Origin: Nannocystis pusilla
Lineage (GTDB): Bacteria > Myxococcota_A > Polyangia > Nannocystales > Nannocystaceae
Length of the DNA stretch: 64,000 nucleotides
Assembly (NCBI RefSeq): GCF_026626665.1
Contig: NZ_JAPNKE010000002.1
Location: 1,861,204 to 1,925,203 of the forward strand
Reading direction: 5' to 3'
A program made the translations under genes and the position numbers. Shown piece by piece: positions 50,303-60,954 of the stretch; the stretch's first letter is position 1, and each line of letters opens with the position of its first letter. The notes under the pieces are model-generated. The model had not been told where the DNA came from. It ran no database searches and saw only the letters and a list, made by a program, of their open reading frames with translations.

Positions 50303-51109
50303 GTGCGCCGCCTCGCAGCCCTCACCCTGTCCGCCGCGGCCGCGCTGCTCGCGTGTACGCCCGAGCCGGCGAGCACGGTCGAGATGCGCCAGACCGTGGT
50401 CGAGGTGGTCGACCAGGGCCGCGCGATGGCGATCGAGAACGCCATGGTCGCGCTGGTCGGCAGCGTCGACCCGGACGGCGGCCTGGCCGGCATCACCGAC
50501 GAGGTGGCGGCCGGCGTGGCGATGCACACGCCCTGCGCGGTCGTCAGCCGCCCCGGCGCGGTGGCGCTGCGGATCTGGTTCGGCAGCAAGGACTCGCCGT
50601 GCCCCTACGCCGGCATCGGCCTCAGCGGGACGATGCGCGTGGTGTACACGCGGCCGGACGGCCAGGGCCTGCTGGCCTCGATCTACTACGAGCCGCTGCG
50701 CGGCGACTCGACGCTGCTCGACGGCTTCTCGCAGCTGACGTGGGCGGCCGACGGCAGCCAGCGGCTGGTCACGGAGATCCGCGTCGACACTGCGACCGAG
50801 CGCGAGGTCGAGATCCAGTCGGACCGCCTGCTGTCCCGCGTCGACGACGCGCTCAAGGTCGAGGGCTGGCGCCGCTGGCAGACGCTGATGGGCACCTGGG
50901 AGGCCGACCTCGCCGGCCTCCTGCTCGGGCCCGAGGCGCTGATGCCGTTCGCCGGCCTCGCGGCCGTCGACACGCCCTTCAACCACACGATCGTGCTCGA
51001 CTTCACGCAAGAGGCCGGCGGCGCCCAGGTCCGCGCCAACGGCGGCCGCCGCGACCGCCTGTTCGAGGTCACCGACGAGGGCGACGTGATCGACATCGGC
51101 GACGGCTAG
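50303..51109 (+). CDS. Hypothetical lipoprotein
   Basis: 268 residues from GTG 50303 with lipobox ALLAC (RRLAALTLSAAAALLAC). Soluble body with IAMENAMVALVG-like helix, VAMHTPCAVVSRPGAVALRIW and SGTMRVVYTRPDGQGLLA. No known family. Divergent from the beta-barrel candidate, with 100 bp between starts. Confidence 0.75.
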   Translation: MRRLAALTLSAAAALLACTPEPASTVEMRQTVVEVVDQGRAMAIENAMVALVGSVDPDGGLAGITDEVAAGVAMHTPCAVVSRPGAVALRIWFGSKDSPCPYAGIGLSGTMRVVYTRPDGQGLLASIYYEPLRGDSTLLDGFSQLTWAADGSQRLVTEIRVDTATEREVEIQSDRLLSRVDDALKVEGWRRWQTLMGTWEADLAGLLLGPEALMPFAGLAAVDTPFNHTIVLDFTQEAGGAQVRANGGRRDRLFEVTDEGDVIDIGDG

Positions 51110-51129
51110 CGGGCGCGACCCGGATCGAC

Positions 51130-51212
51130 GGGCATGTCCGTTCGAGCATGCCCGATGGCACATGCGCGAAGGGACATGCCCAGGCGGGCATGTCCCTTCA
51201 GACAGCGACTCG
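51130..51212. repeat. 14-bp palindromic array, 6 units
   Basis: Cores at 51133, 51147, 51161, 51175, 51189 (CATG) and 51203 (CAGC), with no deviation from 14 bp. Spacers GTTC, GATG, GAAG, AGGC and CTTC. The clearest array in the window; it fills the gap between the convergent lipoprotein and sppA genes. Confidence 0.95.
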
Positions 51213-51221
51213 GACCGCCGC

Positions 51222-53160
51222 TCAGCGCAGCAGGACCGGCCAGACGAGGGCGGTCTGGACCGGGTCGTCGCGCAGGGCGTCGAGCTGGGCGAGGACGCCG
51301 GAGACGGCCGCGACGCCGTCAGCGCCGAGAGCGGCGGCGAGGCCGGGGACGAGCTCGTGGTCGGCGGCGGCGCGGAGCAGGCTGGGGCCGCTGTCGAAGC
51401 CCTCGATGAGGTCCTTGATCGTCGGCTCGGGCGGGTAGACCTCGAGCGCGACCTCGGGGGCGATGCCGGTCAGCTTGCGCGCCTCGGCGAGCGCCTCGGT
51501 GAGGCCGCCGAGCTCGTCGACGAGGCCGCGCTCCTTGGCGGCCGCGCCGGTCCACACGCGGCCCTGGGCGATCGCGTGGATCTCCTCCGGCGACTTGCCG
51601 CGGCCGCTGGCGACGCGGCCGACGAAGATCTTGTAGACATCCTCCATCATCGCCAGGACGCTGGCCCGCTCGCCCTCGGTCCACGGGGTCATCGCCGACC
51701 ACATCGCGGCCCGCTTGCCCTTGGTGATCGGGAAGGTGCGGATGCCGACTCTCTCGAGCATGCCCTCGAGCGCGATCTTGCCGCCGACGACGCCGATCGA
51801 GCCGGTGAGGGTGTTGGCGAGGGCGAAGATCTTGGTCGCGCCGCACGAGATGTAATAGCCGCCCGAGGCCGCGACGCCGCCCATCGAGACGATGACCGGC
51901 TTCTTCTCCTTGGCCCGCTGGAGCGCGCGCCAGATCTGCTCCGAGGCCATCGCGCTGCCGCCGCCCGAGTCGACGCGCAGGAGGATCGCGGCGACGTTGG
52001 CGTCGTCGGTGAGGTTGTCGATCGCGGCGGCGAGGGTGCGACCGGCGATCTGGTTGCGCGCGCCGATGGTGCCCTGGCCGCGGCCGTCGATGATGCCGCC
52101 GAGCGCGTAGACGAGGGCGATGTGCGGCTCCTTGGGCCGCTTGGGCGGGACGAGGCCGAGGAAGGTCTGCAGCTTCTCCATGTCGAAGCCGCCGCCGCTC
52201 GGGCTGTCCTTGAGCTTGACCTGCTTCCACGGGGCGCCGCTGGTGTGCTGGGTGCGGAAGTCTTCGTAGGTGGCGACGCCGTCGACGAGGCCGGCCGCGA
52301 GCGCGGCCTCGCTGGTGAACACGGCCTCGTCGATGCGCTGCGCGACTGTCTCGGGGGACAGCTTGCGGCCGGCGACGATCCCCGACTGCATGGTCAGGTA
52401 GGCCTGGTCGACCACGGCGGCCAGGGTCTCGCGCATCTCCCTCGACGGCTCGGTGCGCGTCAGCGGCTCCGCCGCGCCCTTGAAGGCGCCGACGTGGACG
52501 AAGTCGGGGACGACGCCGAGCTTGTCGAGGAGGCCGCGCAGGTGCAGCGGCATGGCCATCGGGCCGGGGATCAGGACCTCGCCGACCGGCTGGACGCCGA
52601 CGGCGTCGCAGGCGCTCATGAGGTAGTAGACGGCGTTGGTCGGGACGTCGGCGTGACAGACGAGTTTGCGCTTGCCCTCGGCCTTGAAGGCGAGGAAGGC
52701 GCCGCGGACCTCCTCGGCGGTGGCCATGTCGAGGTTCACGTCGGTGAAGCGGACCAAAAGGCCCTGGACGTTGCCGTCGGCGGCCAGGCGGTCGAGGCGC
52801 TGCAGCAGGGCGTGGAGCTCGATGAGGGCGCCGCCGCCGAACAGCGACATCGGCGCGAGTTCGCCGATCTCGCCGCCGAGGTCGAGGGTGAGCCAGTGCG
52901 GTTTGCCGGCGTCGAAGCCGGGCGACTGGCGCGGCGGGTCGTAGGGACCGGGGGCGTCGAGCTTGTCGGCGAGCATGCTGCTCAGCGGACCGAGGTTGGC
53001 GAGCGGGCCGCTCGCGGGCGGCGGCGGCGAAGATGGGGCGACGTCCCGCTTGTCGGTGGCTTCGGGCGGGGGGCTGGCCGGGTTTCTGGTCGCCGCGACA
53101 GGCGGTGGCGCACAGAGTGGCGAGGCTGAGCAGGACGGTGGTGGCTCGCGAGACGCGCAA
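51222..53160 (-). CDS. sppA: Signal peptide peptidase SppA-like, long form, lipoprotein (frameshifted)
   Basis: About 646 residues. It starts at TTG 53160, supported by GGAGGA 6 nt upstream. Lipobox LCATAC. One extra base in the C6 run near 53080 interrupts the linker. Two tandem ClpP-like domains: the general-base Lys in VGAFKGAAEPLTR (first half) and the nucleophile Ser in GGVAASGGYYIS (second half), as in the E. coli 67K form. It degrades signal peptides in the membrane. A lipoprotein version is unusual but seen in myxobacteria. The downstream gap holds the six-unit array. Confidence 0.9.
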
Positions 53161-53264
53161 GGGGTTTCCTCCGGGCGATGTGGACCCGGACCGGGCGCGC
53201 GTGGTGTCGCGAGCGGACGGCTGGGCGGGTCGCTTCCGCGCAAGTATCCTCCCGGCACTCGTCC

Positions 53265-54356
53265 ATGCAAACTCCCGTGTCCGAGCTCGTCCCGCGGCCT
53301 CAGGGGCCTGAACTCCTCGCCGACCTGACGACCCTGGTGCCCGACCCGAACCGGCTGTTCGTGGCCTATGCGAGTCTCATGCAGGTGCAGGAGGGCCGCA
53401 CCCGCCAGGGTCGTCCTTATTTCGACCTCGTGGTGAGCGACGCCGCGCGGACCATCGCCGCGAAGATCTGGGACGACGCGCCCGAGGCGATGGAGGCGGC
53501 CAGGGCGGCGCGGCGGGGGCAGCCGGTCAAGCTGCTGTTCCGCGTCGAGCAGTACCAGGGGGCGCTGCAGCTCAACGTCCGCAAGCTCCGCGGCGCGCAG
53601 GACGACGACGACGGCTACGCGCCGGCGCGGGTGTTCGGCGACGGCTTCGAGCGGGTCGCGGGCAAGCTGTGCCGCACTCTGGTGTTCGACCTCGAGACGG
53701 CGCCGGCGCACGATCCGGCGACGATGCCGGCCAGCGTGGTCGAGGCGATCCGCCGCCACGCGACGCGCGAGGGCTGCGAGCCGGAGCTGGTGATGAGCCT
53801 GTCGCCGCTGTTCGGGCAGATCGTGTCGCTGGCGTTCATGGACGGCGACGATCTCGACAGCGAGGTGTGGGCGCTGGGGGTGCCGCCGGGGAACGACCCG
53901 CGGCGGCTGGTCGGCGAGGTGCCGCCGTGGCTGCAGCTCGTCAGCGAGCGCGAGCTGCTGCAGGCGTTCTGGCTGCTGGCGGCGCAGGCCGAGGTGGTGG
54001 TCAGCTACAACGGGCGCAACTTCGACGTGCCGTTCCTGCTCGGGCGCAGCCTCGTCCACGAGGTGCCGGCGCGCGTCGACCTGCTCGGCAGCCCGTACCA
54101 GGTGCGGCCGCACCTCGATCTCTACCGCATGGTCGCGACCGGCCGCTCGGTCGCCCCGGCCTCGCTCGACGCGGTCTGCTGGGCGCTCGGGGTCGAGAGC
54201 CCGAAGGACGGGATGAGCGGGGCCGACGTCGCCCCGGCCTACGCCCGCGGCGAGCTGGGGGCGATCGCCACGTACAACCGCGGCGACGTGCGCGCGACCG
54301 CCAGCGTGTACCAGCGCGTGCGCGACACGGTGCTGCGCTTCCGCGACGACTGGTAG
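53265..54356 (+). CDS. OB-fold plus RNase H-like 3'-5' exonuclease
   Basis: 363 residues from ATG 53265. Residues about 20-125 look like an OB-fold (YASLMQVQEGRTRQGRPYFD, VKLLFRVEQYQGALQLNVRK), similar to the nucleic-acid-binding domain of YhaM nucleases. The C-terminal domain is a DnaQ/PolB-type exonuclease: TLVFDLETAP (Exo I), VVSYNGRNFDVPFLL (Exo II) and AIATYNRGDVRATASVY (Exo III). It is divergent from sppA. A nucleic-acid repair or RNA-decay role is inferred. Confidence 0.85.
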   Translation: MQTPVSELVPRPQGPELLADLTTLVPDPNRLFVAYASLMQVQEGRTRQGRPYFDLVVSDAARTIAAKIWDDAPEAMEAARAARRGQPVKLLFRVEQYQGALQLNVRKLRGAQDDDDGYAPARVFGDGFERVAGKLCRTLVFDLETAPAHDPATMPASVVEAIRRHATREGCEPELVMSLSPLFGQIVSLAFMDGDDLDSEVWALGVPPGNDPRRLVGEVPPWLQLVSERELLQAFWLLAAQAEVVVSYNGRNFDVPFLLGRSLVHEVPARVDLLGSPYQVRPHLDLYRMVATGRSVAPASLDAVCWALGVESPKDGMSGADVAPAYARGELGAIATYNRGDVRATASVYQRVRDTVLRFRDDW

Positions 54357-54359
54357 AAC

Positions 54360-54386
54360 GGACATGTCTGAAGAGACATGCGCCAG
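54360..54386. repeat. 14-bp palindromic pair
   Basis: Cores at 54363 and 54377, both CATG, with GACATGTC - TGAA - GAGACATG facing each other. It follows the exonuclease gene stop by 4 bp. Confidence 0.8.
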
Positions 54387-54596
54387 GGCGAGCGATGTCG
54401 AGAGGCGCCGCGTCTCGTGGATGGTCGCGAGGACATGTCGGAGGAGCGACGCTCCGTTACGCCGCGTCTCGCGGGTGCTCGCAAGGACAAGGTGGACGAG
54501 CGACGCGGAGAGACGCCGCGTGCCGTGGGTGCTCGCAAGGACATGTCGGACGAGCGACGCGGAGAGACGCCGCGTGCCGTGGATGCTCGCAGGGAC
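54377..54596. repeat. 54-bp tandem repeat containing one palindromic unit each
   Basis: GGACA starts at 54431, 54485, 54539 and 54593, exactly 54 bp apart; the copies share gcgacgcggagagacgccgc and ccgtgg-tgctcgca. A weaker first copy begins near 54377. 54 bp equals 18 codons, giving 18-residue repeats in some frames, but none is a convincing gene. Confidence 0.85.
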
Positions 54597-54675
54597 ATGT
54601 CCGTACGAGCATGTGTTTTCAGGCATGTCCGCAGGGGCATGCCGTCAAAAACATGCCCGTGCGGTCAGCTCAGGC
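54593..54675. repeat. 14-bp palindromic array, 6 units
   Basis: Cores at 54596, 54610, 54624, 54638, 54652 (CATG) and 54666 (CAGC). It continues from the last 54-bp copy into the tyrS stop. Confidence 0.92.
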
Positions 54676-55953
54676 GAACGTCACGCGGAAGCGGCACTTC
54701 TTGCCCGACTGCAGGCGCAGGCCCTGATCGCCGGCGTGGGCGGCGATGACGAGGTGGGCCGGGTCGGTGACGGGCTCGCCGTTGAGCTTGACCGCGCCGG
54801 CGGCGATCCGCTCGCGAGCCTCGCGCTTGGACTTGAAGGCCTCGATCTCGGGGTGGGTGACGAGGTCGACGAGGCGGATCTCGGGGCCGGGGACGGTCAC
54901 GAGCGGGACGGCGCTCCAGTCCTCGCTGCTGCCGAAAGCCTGCTCGCTGGCCTGTCTGGCCTGCGTGGCGTGATCGAGGCCGTGGAGCAGGGCGGTGGCC
55001 TCGAAGGCGAGGCGGGCCTTGGCGGCGTTGAGGGCCGCGCCGCCCTCGGCGGTGAGCGCCTCGATCTCGGCGATCGGGACGTCGGTGAAGGTCTTGAGCA
55101 GGCGGGCGACGTCGCGGTCGTCGCAGCCGATCCAGAACTGGTAGTACTCGAACGGGGTCAGCCGCTCGGGGTCGAGCCAAACGGCGCCGCGCTCCGTCTT
55201 GCCCATCTTGCGGTTGTCGGCGGTGAGCAGCAGCGGCAGGGTCAGGCAGTAGGCGGCGTTGGGCTGGCCCTCGGGGGTCATGCGCCGGATCAGCTCGATG
55301 CCGGCGACCATGTTGCCCCACTGGTCCGAGCCGCCGAACTGCAGGGTGCAGCCGTGGTGGCGGAACAGGTGCAGGAAGTCGTAGGCCTGCAGCAGCTGGT
55401 AGTTGAACTCGAGGAAGCTGAGCGGGATCTCGGCGTCGAGGCGGTCGCGGTAGGTCTTGACCGCGATCATCCGGTTGACGGTGAAGTGGCGGCCGACGTC
55501 GCGCAAGAACTCGATGTACTTGAGCCCGAGCAGCCAGTCGCCGTTGTCGAGCATGACCGCGTCGTTGGGCCGGCCGCTGTCGAAGTGGAGGAAGCGGCCG
55601 AGCTGGGCCTTGAGCCCGGCGGCGTTGACGGCCACGTCCTCGCGCGTCAGCAGCTTGCGCGTCTCCATCTTGCCGGACGGGTCGCCGATCATGCCGGTGC
55701 CGCCGCCGACGATGACGATCGGCTTGTGACCGGCCCGCTGGAGGGCCCGCATGCCCATGATCTGGACCAGGTGGCCGACGTGCAGCGAGGCGCCGGTCGG
55801 GTCGTAGCCGACGTAGAAGGTGACCATGCCGCTGTCCAGCGCGGCGTCGGTGGCGGCGAAGTCGCTGGCCTGTTCGAAATAGCCGCGCTCGAGCATGCGC
55901 TGAAGGGCGGCGGAGCGGGGCGGCTGCGGCGGGGTGGCGTTCATGACGTTCAC
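54670..55953 (-). CDS. tyrS: Tyrosyl-tRNA synthetase
   Basis: 427 residues, class I synthetase. HVGH (58-61) is the HIGH motif and KMGKT (249-253) the KMSKS motif. The substrate pocket FGGSDQWGNMVAG and the C-terminal S4-like RNA-binding domain (IAAGAVKLNGEPVTDPAHLV) are present. It charges tRNA-Tyr. Its ATG overlaps the zapA stop by 4 bp, so prfA-zapA-tyrS is one unit. Confidence 0.98.
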   Translation of the reverse strand: MNVMNATPPQPPRSAALQRMLERGYFEQASDFAATDAALDSGMVTFYVGYDPTGASLHVGHLVQIMGMRALQRAGHKPIVIVGGGTGMIGDPSGKMETRKLLTREDVAVNAAGLKAQLGRFLHFDSGRPNDAVMLDNGDWLLGLKYIEFLRDVGRHFTVNRMIAVKTYRDRLDAEIPLSFLEFNYQLLQAYDFLHLFRHHGCTLQFGGSDQWGNMVAGIELIRRMTPEGQPNAAYCLTLPLLLTADNRKMGKTERGAVWLDPERLTPFEYYQFWIGCDDRDVARLLKTFTDVPIAEIEALTAEGGAALNAAKARLAFEATALLHGLDHATQARQASEQAFGSSEDWSAVPLVTVPGPEIRLVDLVTHPEIEAFKSKREARERIAAGAVKLNGEPVTDPAHLVIAAHAGDQGLRLQSGKKCRFRVTFA

Positions 55954-56290
55954 GCGGTCGGGGGTTCGTCGAGGGTGTCGGTGGCCGCCTCGGCGGCGGC
56001 CAGCCGCTGCTCGTGCTGGTCGAGGGCGATCCGCAGGCCGAGCAGGCGCTCGTGGACCTTGCGGCGGAACCGCTGGTGCAGGTCCTTCTCGCGGAACAGC
56101 TCGTCGGCGATCTGCATGGCGACGAGCAGGGCGACCCGCTGGGCGTTGGCGGCGCTGTTGACCCGCTTGTTGCCGCTCAGCAGCTGCAGGTGACCGTCGA
56201 CGAACTCGGCCAGTTGCTGGACGTAGTCGGGGCCCTCGTCGCTGCGGATCGTGAGGGTCTGCCCGGCGATCTCGACCTGCACCGAGCGCT

Positions 56291-56294
<4 letters not shown>
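55950..56294 (-). CDS. zapA: ZapA-like cell division protein
   Basis: 114 residues from ATG 56294. [20 protein letters not shown] and [18 protein letters not shown] match ZapA, which binds and bundles FtsZ. The rest forms a coiled coil ([20 protein letters not shown]). It overlaps both neighbours by 4 bp (prfA TGA at its start; tyrS ATG at its end). Confidence 0.88.
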
Positions 56295-57368
<1,074 letters not shown>

Positions 57369-57714
57369 GGCGAGCGCGCGACGCTAGCACCAGGGCCTGT
57401 GGCGCTCAAGGGCCACGCCGCCGCGGCCGGCGCCAACGGCTCACCATGAACGGGGCGACGCGACAAAGCACGGCCGGCGGCGAGCACACGTGTCCGCGGT
57501 GAGGGCGACGCGGGCGTGATTTTGCCGGCGAGGCGCCGCAGCGGCCCAGGAGCAGCTGCCTTGCGCGCGATCGCGGGCCGGCGCCGAGCCCACGCATCGG
57601 GCCGCCGCGAGGCCGGGGGCAGTCCGCGGGGGCGTGGCCCGGTGCGCCGAAGCGCACGCGGGCGGCGAGCGCCCTTGCCTCCCGGCCGGGGCGCGCGCTA
57701 TCCGTGTGCGCGCC
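57369..57714. other. Divergent promoter region, prfA and coiled-coil gene
   Basis: 346 bp between divergent starts. No repeat of the 14-bp family, gene or RNA is seen. The promoters of the prfA-zapA-tyrS unit and the rightward gene should lie here. Confidence 0.4.
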
Positions 57715-59003
57715 ATGCTCCACGCCGACCGCTGGGCCGCCCGCTACGGCTTTCTCCGCGAGCTGTGGGCCGGCCGCAGCCGCGTGCTGGCCGACCCCGC
57801 GCTCGAGGCGGCGCTGCGCGGCGCAAAGACGTTGCCCGCCCCGTTCGCGGCGCTGCTCGCCGAGCTGCTCCCGGGCGGCGGCAACCAGGCGTGGCTGCTG
57901 GCGCACGAGGCGAGGCCCGGGACCGGGCGCGGACGCACGGGGCCGCGGGTGGCCGAGTTCGACGCGTTCGAGGAGCTGCTGGCCGAGGCGCCGTGGCAGG
58001 TGGCGATCGTCGACCTGGCCCGCCACTTCGTCGACGCGGCCAACCTGTCGCGGTTCGCGGCGCGGGCCCAGAGCCGGCTGGAGAATCGCCTCGAGACGCG
58101 AGCGTTCCGCCTGCTGACGGCCCTGGCCGAGGGGGCCGAGGCCGGTCGCGTGGTGGTGGTGAGCGCCCCGGGCGAGGCGGCCGGCGGGCTCGAGCTGGGG
58201 CTGTTTCAGAGCTGGTGACGCAGCACTTCCCGCGGGCGCGGATCTACGCGCTCTCCCTGACCCGCGCGGCCAGCGTGATCGACTGCGGCGAGGTCACCAG
58301 CGACGAGGTCGAGGACGAGGAGGCCGACGAGCGCGGACCGGTGCCGCTGGCCTTCGACAACAGCCTCGGCGAAGACGCGGGCTTCGAGTGCCTGCTCGCG
58401 GTGGTCGGCGCCAGGGACGTGCCCCGCGGGGTGACGCTGCTCGAGCTGCCGCCGACAGGGCCCGCGGAGCCGGCCCGGCCGGAGCCGGCGCGTCCGGAGC
58501 GGGCGCGGCCGGAGCGGGCCCGCGACGAGGAGGGCGAAGCGCTGCGCGGGCAGCTGGCGCAGGCGCGGCGGCAGATCGAGCTGGCGAGCATCGCCCGCCA
58601 GTCGCTGGTGGAGCAGCTCGACGCGGCGCAGGGCCGCATCGACGCGCTGGAGGACCAACTGGCGGGCCGGGCGCCGGCTCCGGCGAAGGCGAGCGAGCCC
58701 GACGAGGAGGGGCCGCGGCGAATTGACGCGGCGGCGGCGGCGCTGCAGAGCGCCCGCTGGGAGCTCGAACAGCTGCAAGGCGAGCTGCGGCGGGTCACGG
58801 CCCGGCCGGCGGACGAGCTGGAGCGGTCGCTGGCGGCGGCCCAGGCGCGGCTGGGGGCGCTGCACGCCTGCGCGGCCACCGTCGAGGCGCTGGCGCAGCG
58901 AGCCGGGGCGGACGAGGGCCTGGCGGGCGAGTTGCAGACCGTCCGCGACCGTCTGCTCGAGCTCGCTGGACCGCCGCCGACCGGGACGGCCGAGCCCTCG
59001 TAG
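57715..59003 (+). CDS. Coiled-coil protein of unknown function (frameshifted)
   Basis: From ATG 57715 (LHADRWAARYGFLRELW). The N-terminal 165 residues contain WQVAIVDLARHFVDAANLS and RVVVVSAPGEAAGG. One base is missing in the TTT run near 58206 (GLFSELVTQHF). Then an alpha/beta segment with IYALSLTRAASVIDCGEVTS is followed by a Pro/Glu/Arg-rich hinge and about 170 residues of coiled coil (LRGQLAQARRQIELASIARQ). About 429 residues. I cannot assign a family. Confidence 0.7.
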
Positions 59004-59211
59004 CGGCGTCGGTCGCCGACCGGCCGTGCCGCGACATGGTTGCCGGGGCCGGGCGCGCCGGACTATCCTGGCCGAGGCGCGCTGGTGACCCAGACCCGCG
59101 TGCCTCGCCGTGCGGCCGCAAGCACGTCTGCGCTTGACCACCGCGGACTTCGGGCCGGTCACGGTTGTGCGCACCGAACCATCACCCCCCTAGAGCGGAA
59201 GCGACTTAGCC

Positions 59212-59856
59212 ATGCGAGTTTCCCCGGAAGCGCCGATCCCCGACTGGTCGGCCCTCGAGACCTCTTTGAGCACAACGCCCCCGACCACCACGCCTATCTG
59301 GATCTCCAGAACGGGCAGGTGGTGACGATCAACGACACCCGCCCCGAAGACGAGGAGAAGCGGCAGCAGATCGCGCGCTCGACCGGGCGCTTCATCCACC
59401 TCGACCCGGCGTCGTCGCGCGAGCAGTACCGCTGGATGGAGCGCTTCGTCGCCTCGGTGGAAGATCCCGCGCTGCGCGAGCGGCTGACGCTGGCGATAGA
59501 CGGTAAGGGCGCGTTCCGTCGCTTCAAGGACGTGTTGCTGTCGTACCCGGTCGAGCGCGACCGGTGGTTCTCGTACCGGGCGAACCTGCTGCACATCTAC
59601 ATCGACGGCTGGCTGGCCAACCAGGATGTCGTGCTCGGCGCGTATCCGCCGTGGGGCAAGCCCGAGGATCCGCCGGAGCCGAACATCCCGCTCGAGAAGC
59701 CGACGAGCGAGCGCGCCGGGGCCGTCGGAGACGCTGCGCCGGACCGCGCGCGATCTCATCGATCGTCTGCCCGCGATCGAGCTGCCGGCCGCGATCGCCT
59801 ATCTGCAGTACCTGCTCGACAAGCAGCCTTCGGTCCACCACGAGCCGACCACGTGA
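59212..59856 (+). CDS. UPF0158 family protein (two frameshifts)
   Basis: From ATG 59212 (RVSPEAPIPDWSALETS) one base is missing at about 59262; the frame continues HHAYLDLQNGQVVTINDTRP and SREQYRWMERFVASV, typical of UPF0158. An opposite shift at about 59717 gives SETLRRTARDLIDRLPAIEL and the end. The two shifts compensate, so the start and stop are in phase. About 214 residues. The stop overlaps the GTG of the next gene. Function unknown. Confidence 0.8.
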
Positions 59857-60838
59857 TCCGTCCGATCGAGCTGTCCCTTGCGACATCTCCGGCGCGACGC
59901 TTCACCCGCTTCATCGGCGTGGCTCTCGGCGGCGGCCGCGGCAAGACGACCGCGGTCGCGCGGCTCGAGCGCGTCGAGGCGGAGGGTGATGCGCCGCGCG
60001 TGCGCCTGGCGGAGGCCCGACTCCGCCACGGCCACCGCGGCAGCGGCGAGGAGGGCGGCGAGGGCGGCGGCGATCCGTTGTTTCGCGACGAGGTGCTGGT
60101 CGCGTACCTGCAGCGGTGGGTGTCGGACGATACGGTGGTGGCGATCGACGCGCCGCTGACGTTGCCGCCGTGCATCCGCTGCCCGCTGGCCTGTCCCGGA
60201 GTACAGGCGTGCACCGTGCCGGTGGTCGCGTGGATGCGGAAGCACGCGCCGGCCTTGCACGCGGCGCGGCGCTCGGACCCGGGCAAGCCGGCGGTCACGC
60301 CGTACACGCAGCGGGCGGTCGACGTCTTGCTGACGCACGTGGGGCTGTCGCCGCGCGAGTCGCTGGGGCAGGGCATGGGGCCGCTGGCGGCGCGGGCCGC
60401 TTATCTGCGGCGCGTGCTGTCGCCGCTGCTGCGACTGCACGAGAACCTGATCGAGGTCTACCCGCCGGCGACCGTGACGCGCCTGTTCGGGGCCGAGGTC
60501 GAGCATCGGCATCGGCGCAGCGACAGCGAGCAGGCGTGGAGCTGCGCAAGCGGATGCTGACCGCGCTCGACTCGGTGCTCGCGTTCGACTTCGTCTGGCC
60601 CGAGGTTGTGGTCCGCAGCCCGCACGTCTTCGACGCCGTCATCGCCGGCGTCACTGCGTTCTTGTGGGCGCATCAGGGCTGGCAGGGGCCGCTCGATCTC
60701 CAGCCGGCGCAGTCTGCGGCCACCAGCGAGGCCGTCACGCCCGATCCTCTGCGCGCCGCGATCGCGGGGCTCGAGGATCGCTGGCTCGAAGACGGCTGGA
60801 TCTGGGCCCCACCGGCTCCTGGAGGCGGACGCGTGTGA
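59853..60838 (+). CDS. DUF429 (predicted RNase H-like nuclease) protein (frameshifted)
   Basis: From GTG 59853. The RNase H-like core shows FIGVALGGGRGKTTAVARL, TVVAIDAPLTLPP (Asp) and TPYTQRAVDVLLTHVGLSP, with LIEVYPPATVTRLFG. One base is missing near 60535; then VELRKRMLTALDSVL and VFDAVIAGVTAFLWAHQGW. About 328 residues. Start overlaps the UPF0158 stop. DUF429 proteins are predicted nucleases with unknown substrates. A CCTG/CAGG palindromic pair at 60190/60204 is in frame. Confidence 0.82.
60187..60213. repeat. 14-bp palindromic pair with compensatory cores
   Basis: CCTG at 60190 pairs with CAGG at 60204: GCCTGT and ACAGGC form a stem. In frame in the DUF429 gene, encoding LACPGVQAC. Confidence 0.65.
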
Positions 60839-60954
60839 TTCTGCACGATTTGGCGCAGACCGGGGGCTCGCGCGGGTCGTTGCTTCCCCTGCTTGCCTGC
60901 GATGCGCCGCCAGGTGCACAGTAGACAGGCTACAGGCCCTCGGACCCCAGACGC

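Larger units (their letters stand above)
54357..54669. other. Convergent gap with 54-bp tandem repeat and palindromic arrays
   Basis: 313 bp without a gene. Two palindromic units (54363, 54377) are followed by a 54-bp tandem repeat and then a six-unit 14-bp array up to the tyrS stop. Confidence 0.7.

Noticed and set aside
51222..54626. Extended 1134-codon SppA frame starting near 54626
   Set aside because: The extension crosses the divergent exonuclease gene and the 54-bp repeats. A TTG start with a strong ribosome site and lipobox at 53160 explains the gene.
54385..54660. 18-residue repeat protein encoded by the 54-bp repeat
   Set aside because: No start with a ribosome site, extreme Arg/Ala/Cys composition, and overlap with neighbouring structural repeats. 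Both strands give similar frames.
54360..54675. CRISPR array
   Set aside because: Repeats are 14 or 54 bp with no unique spacers of 30-40 bp, and no cas genes are present. The same holds for the 76-bp array.
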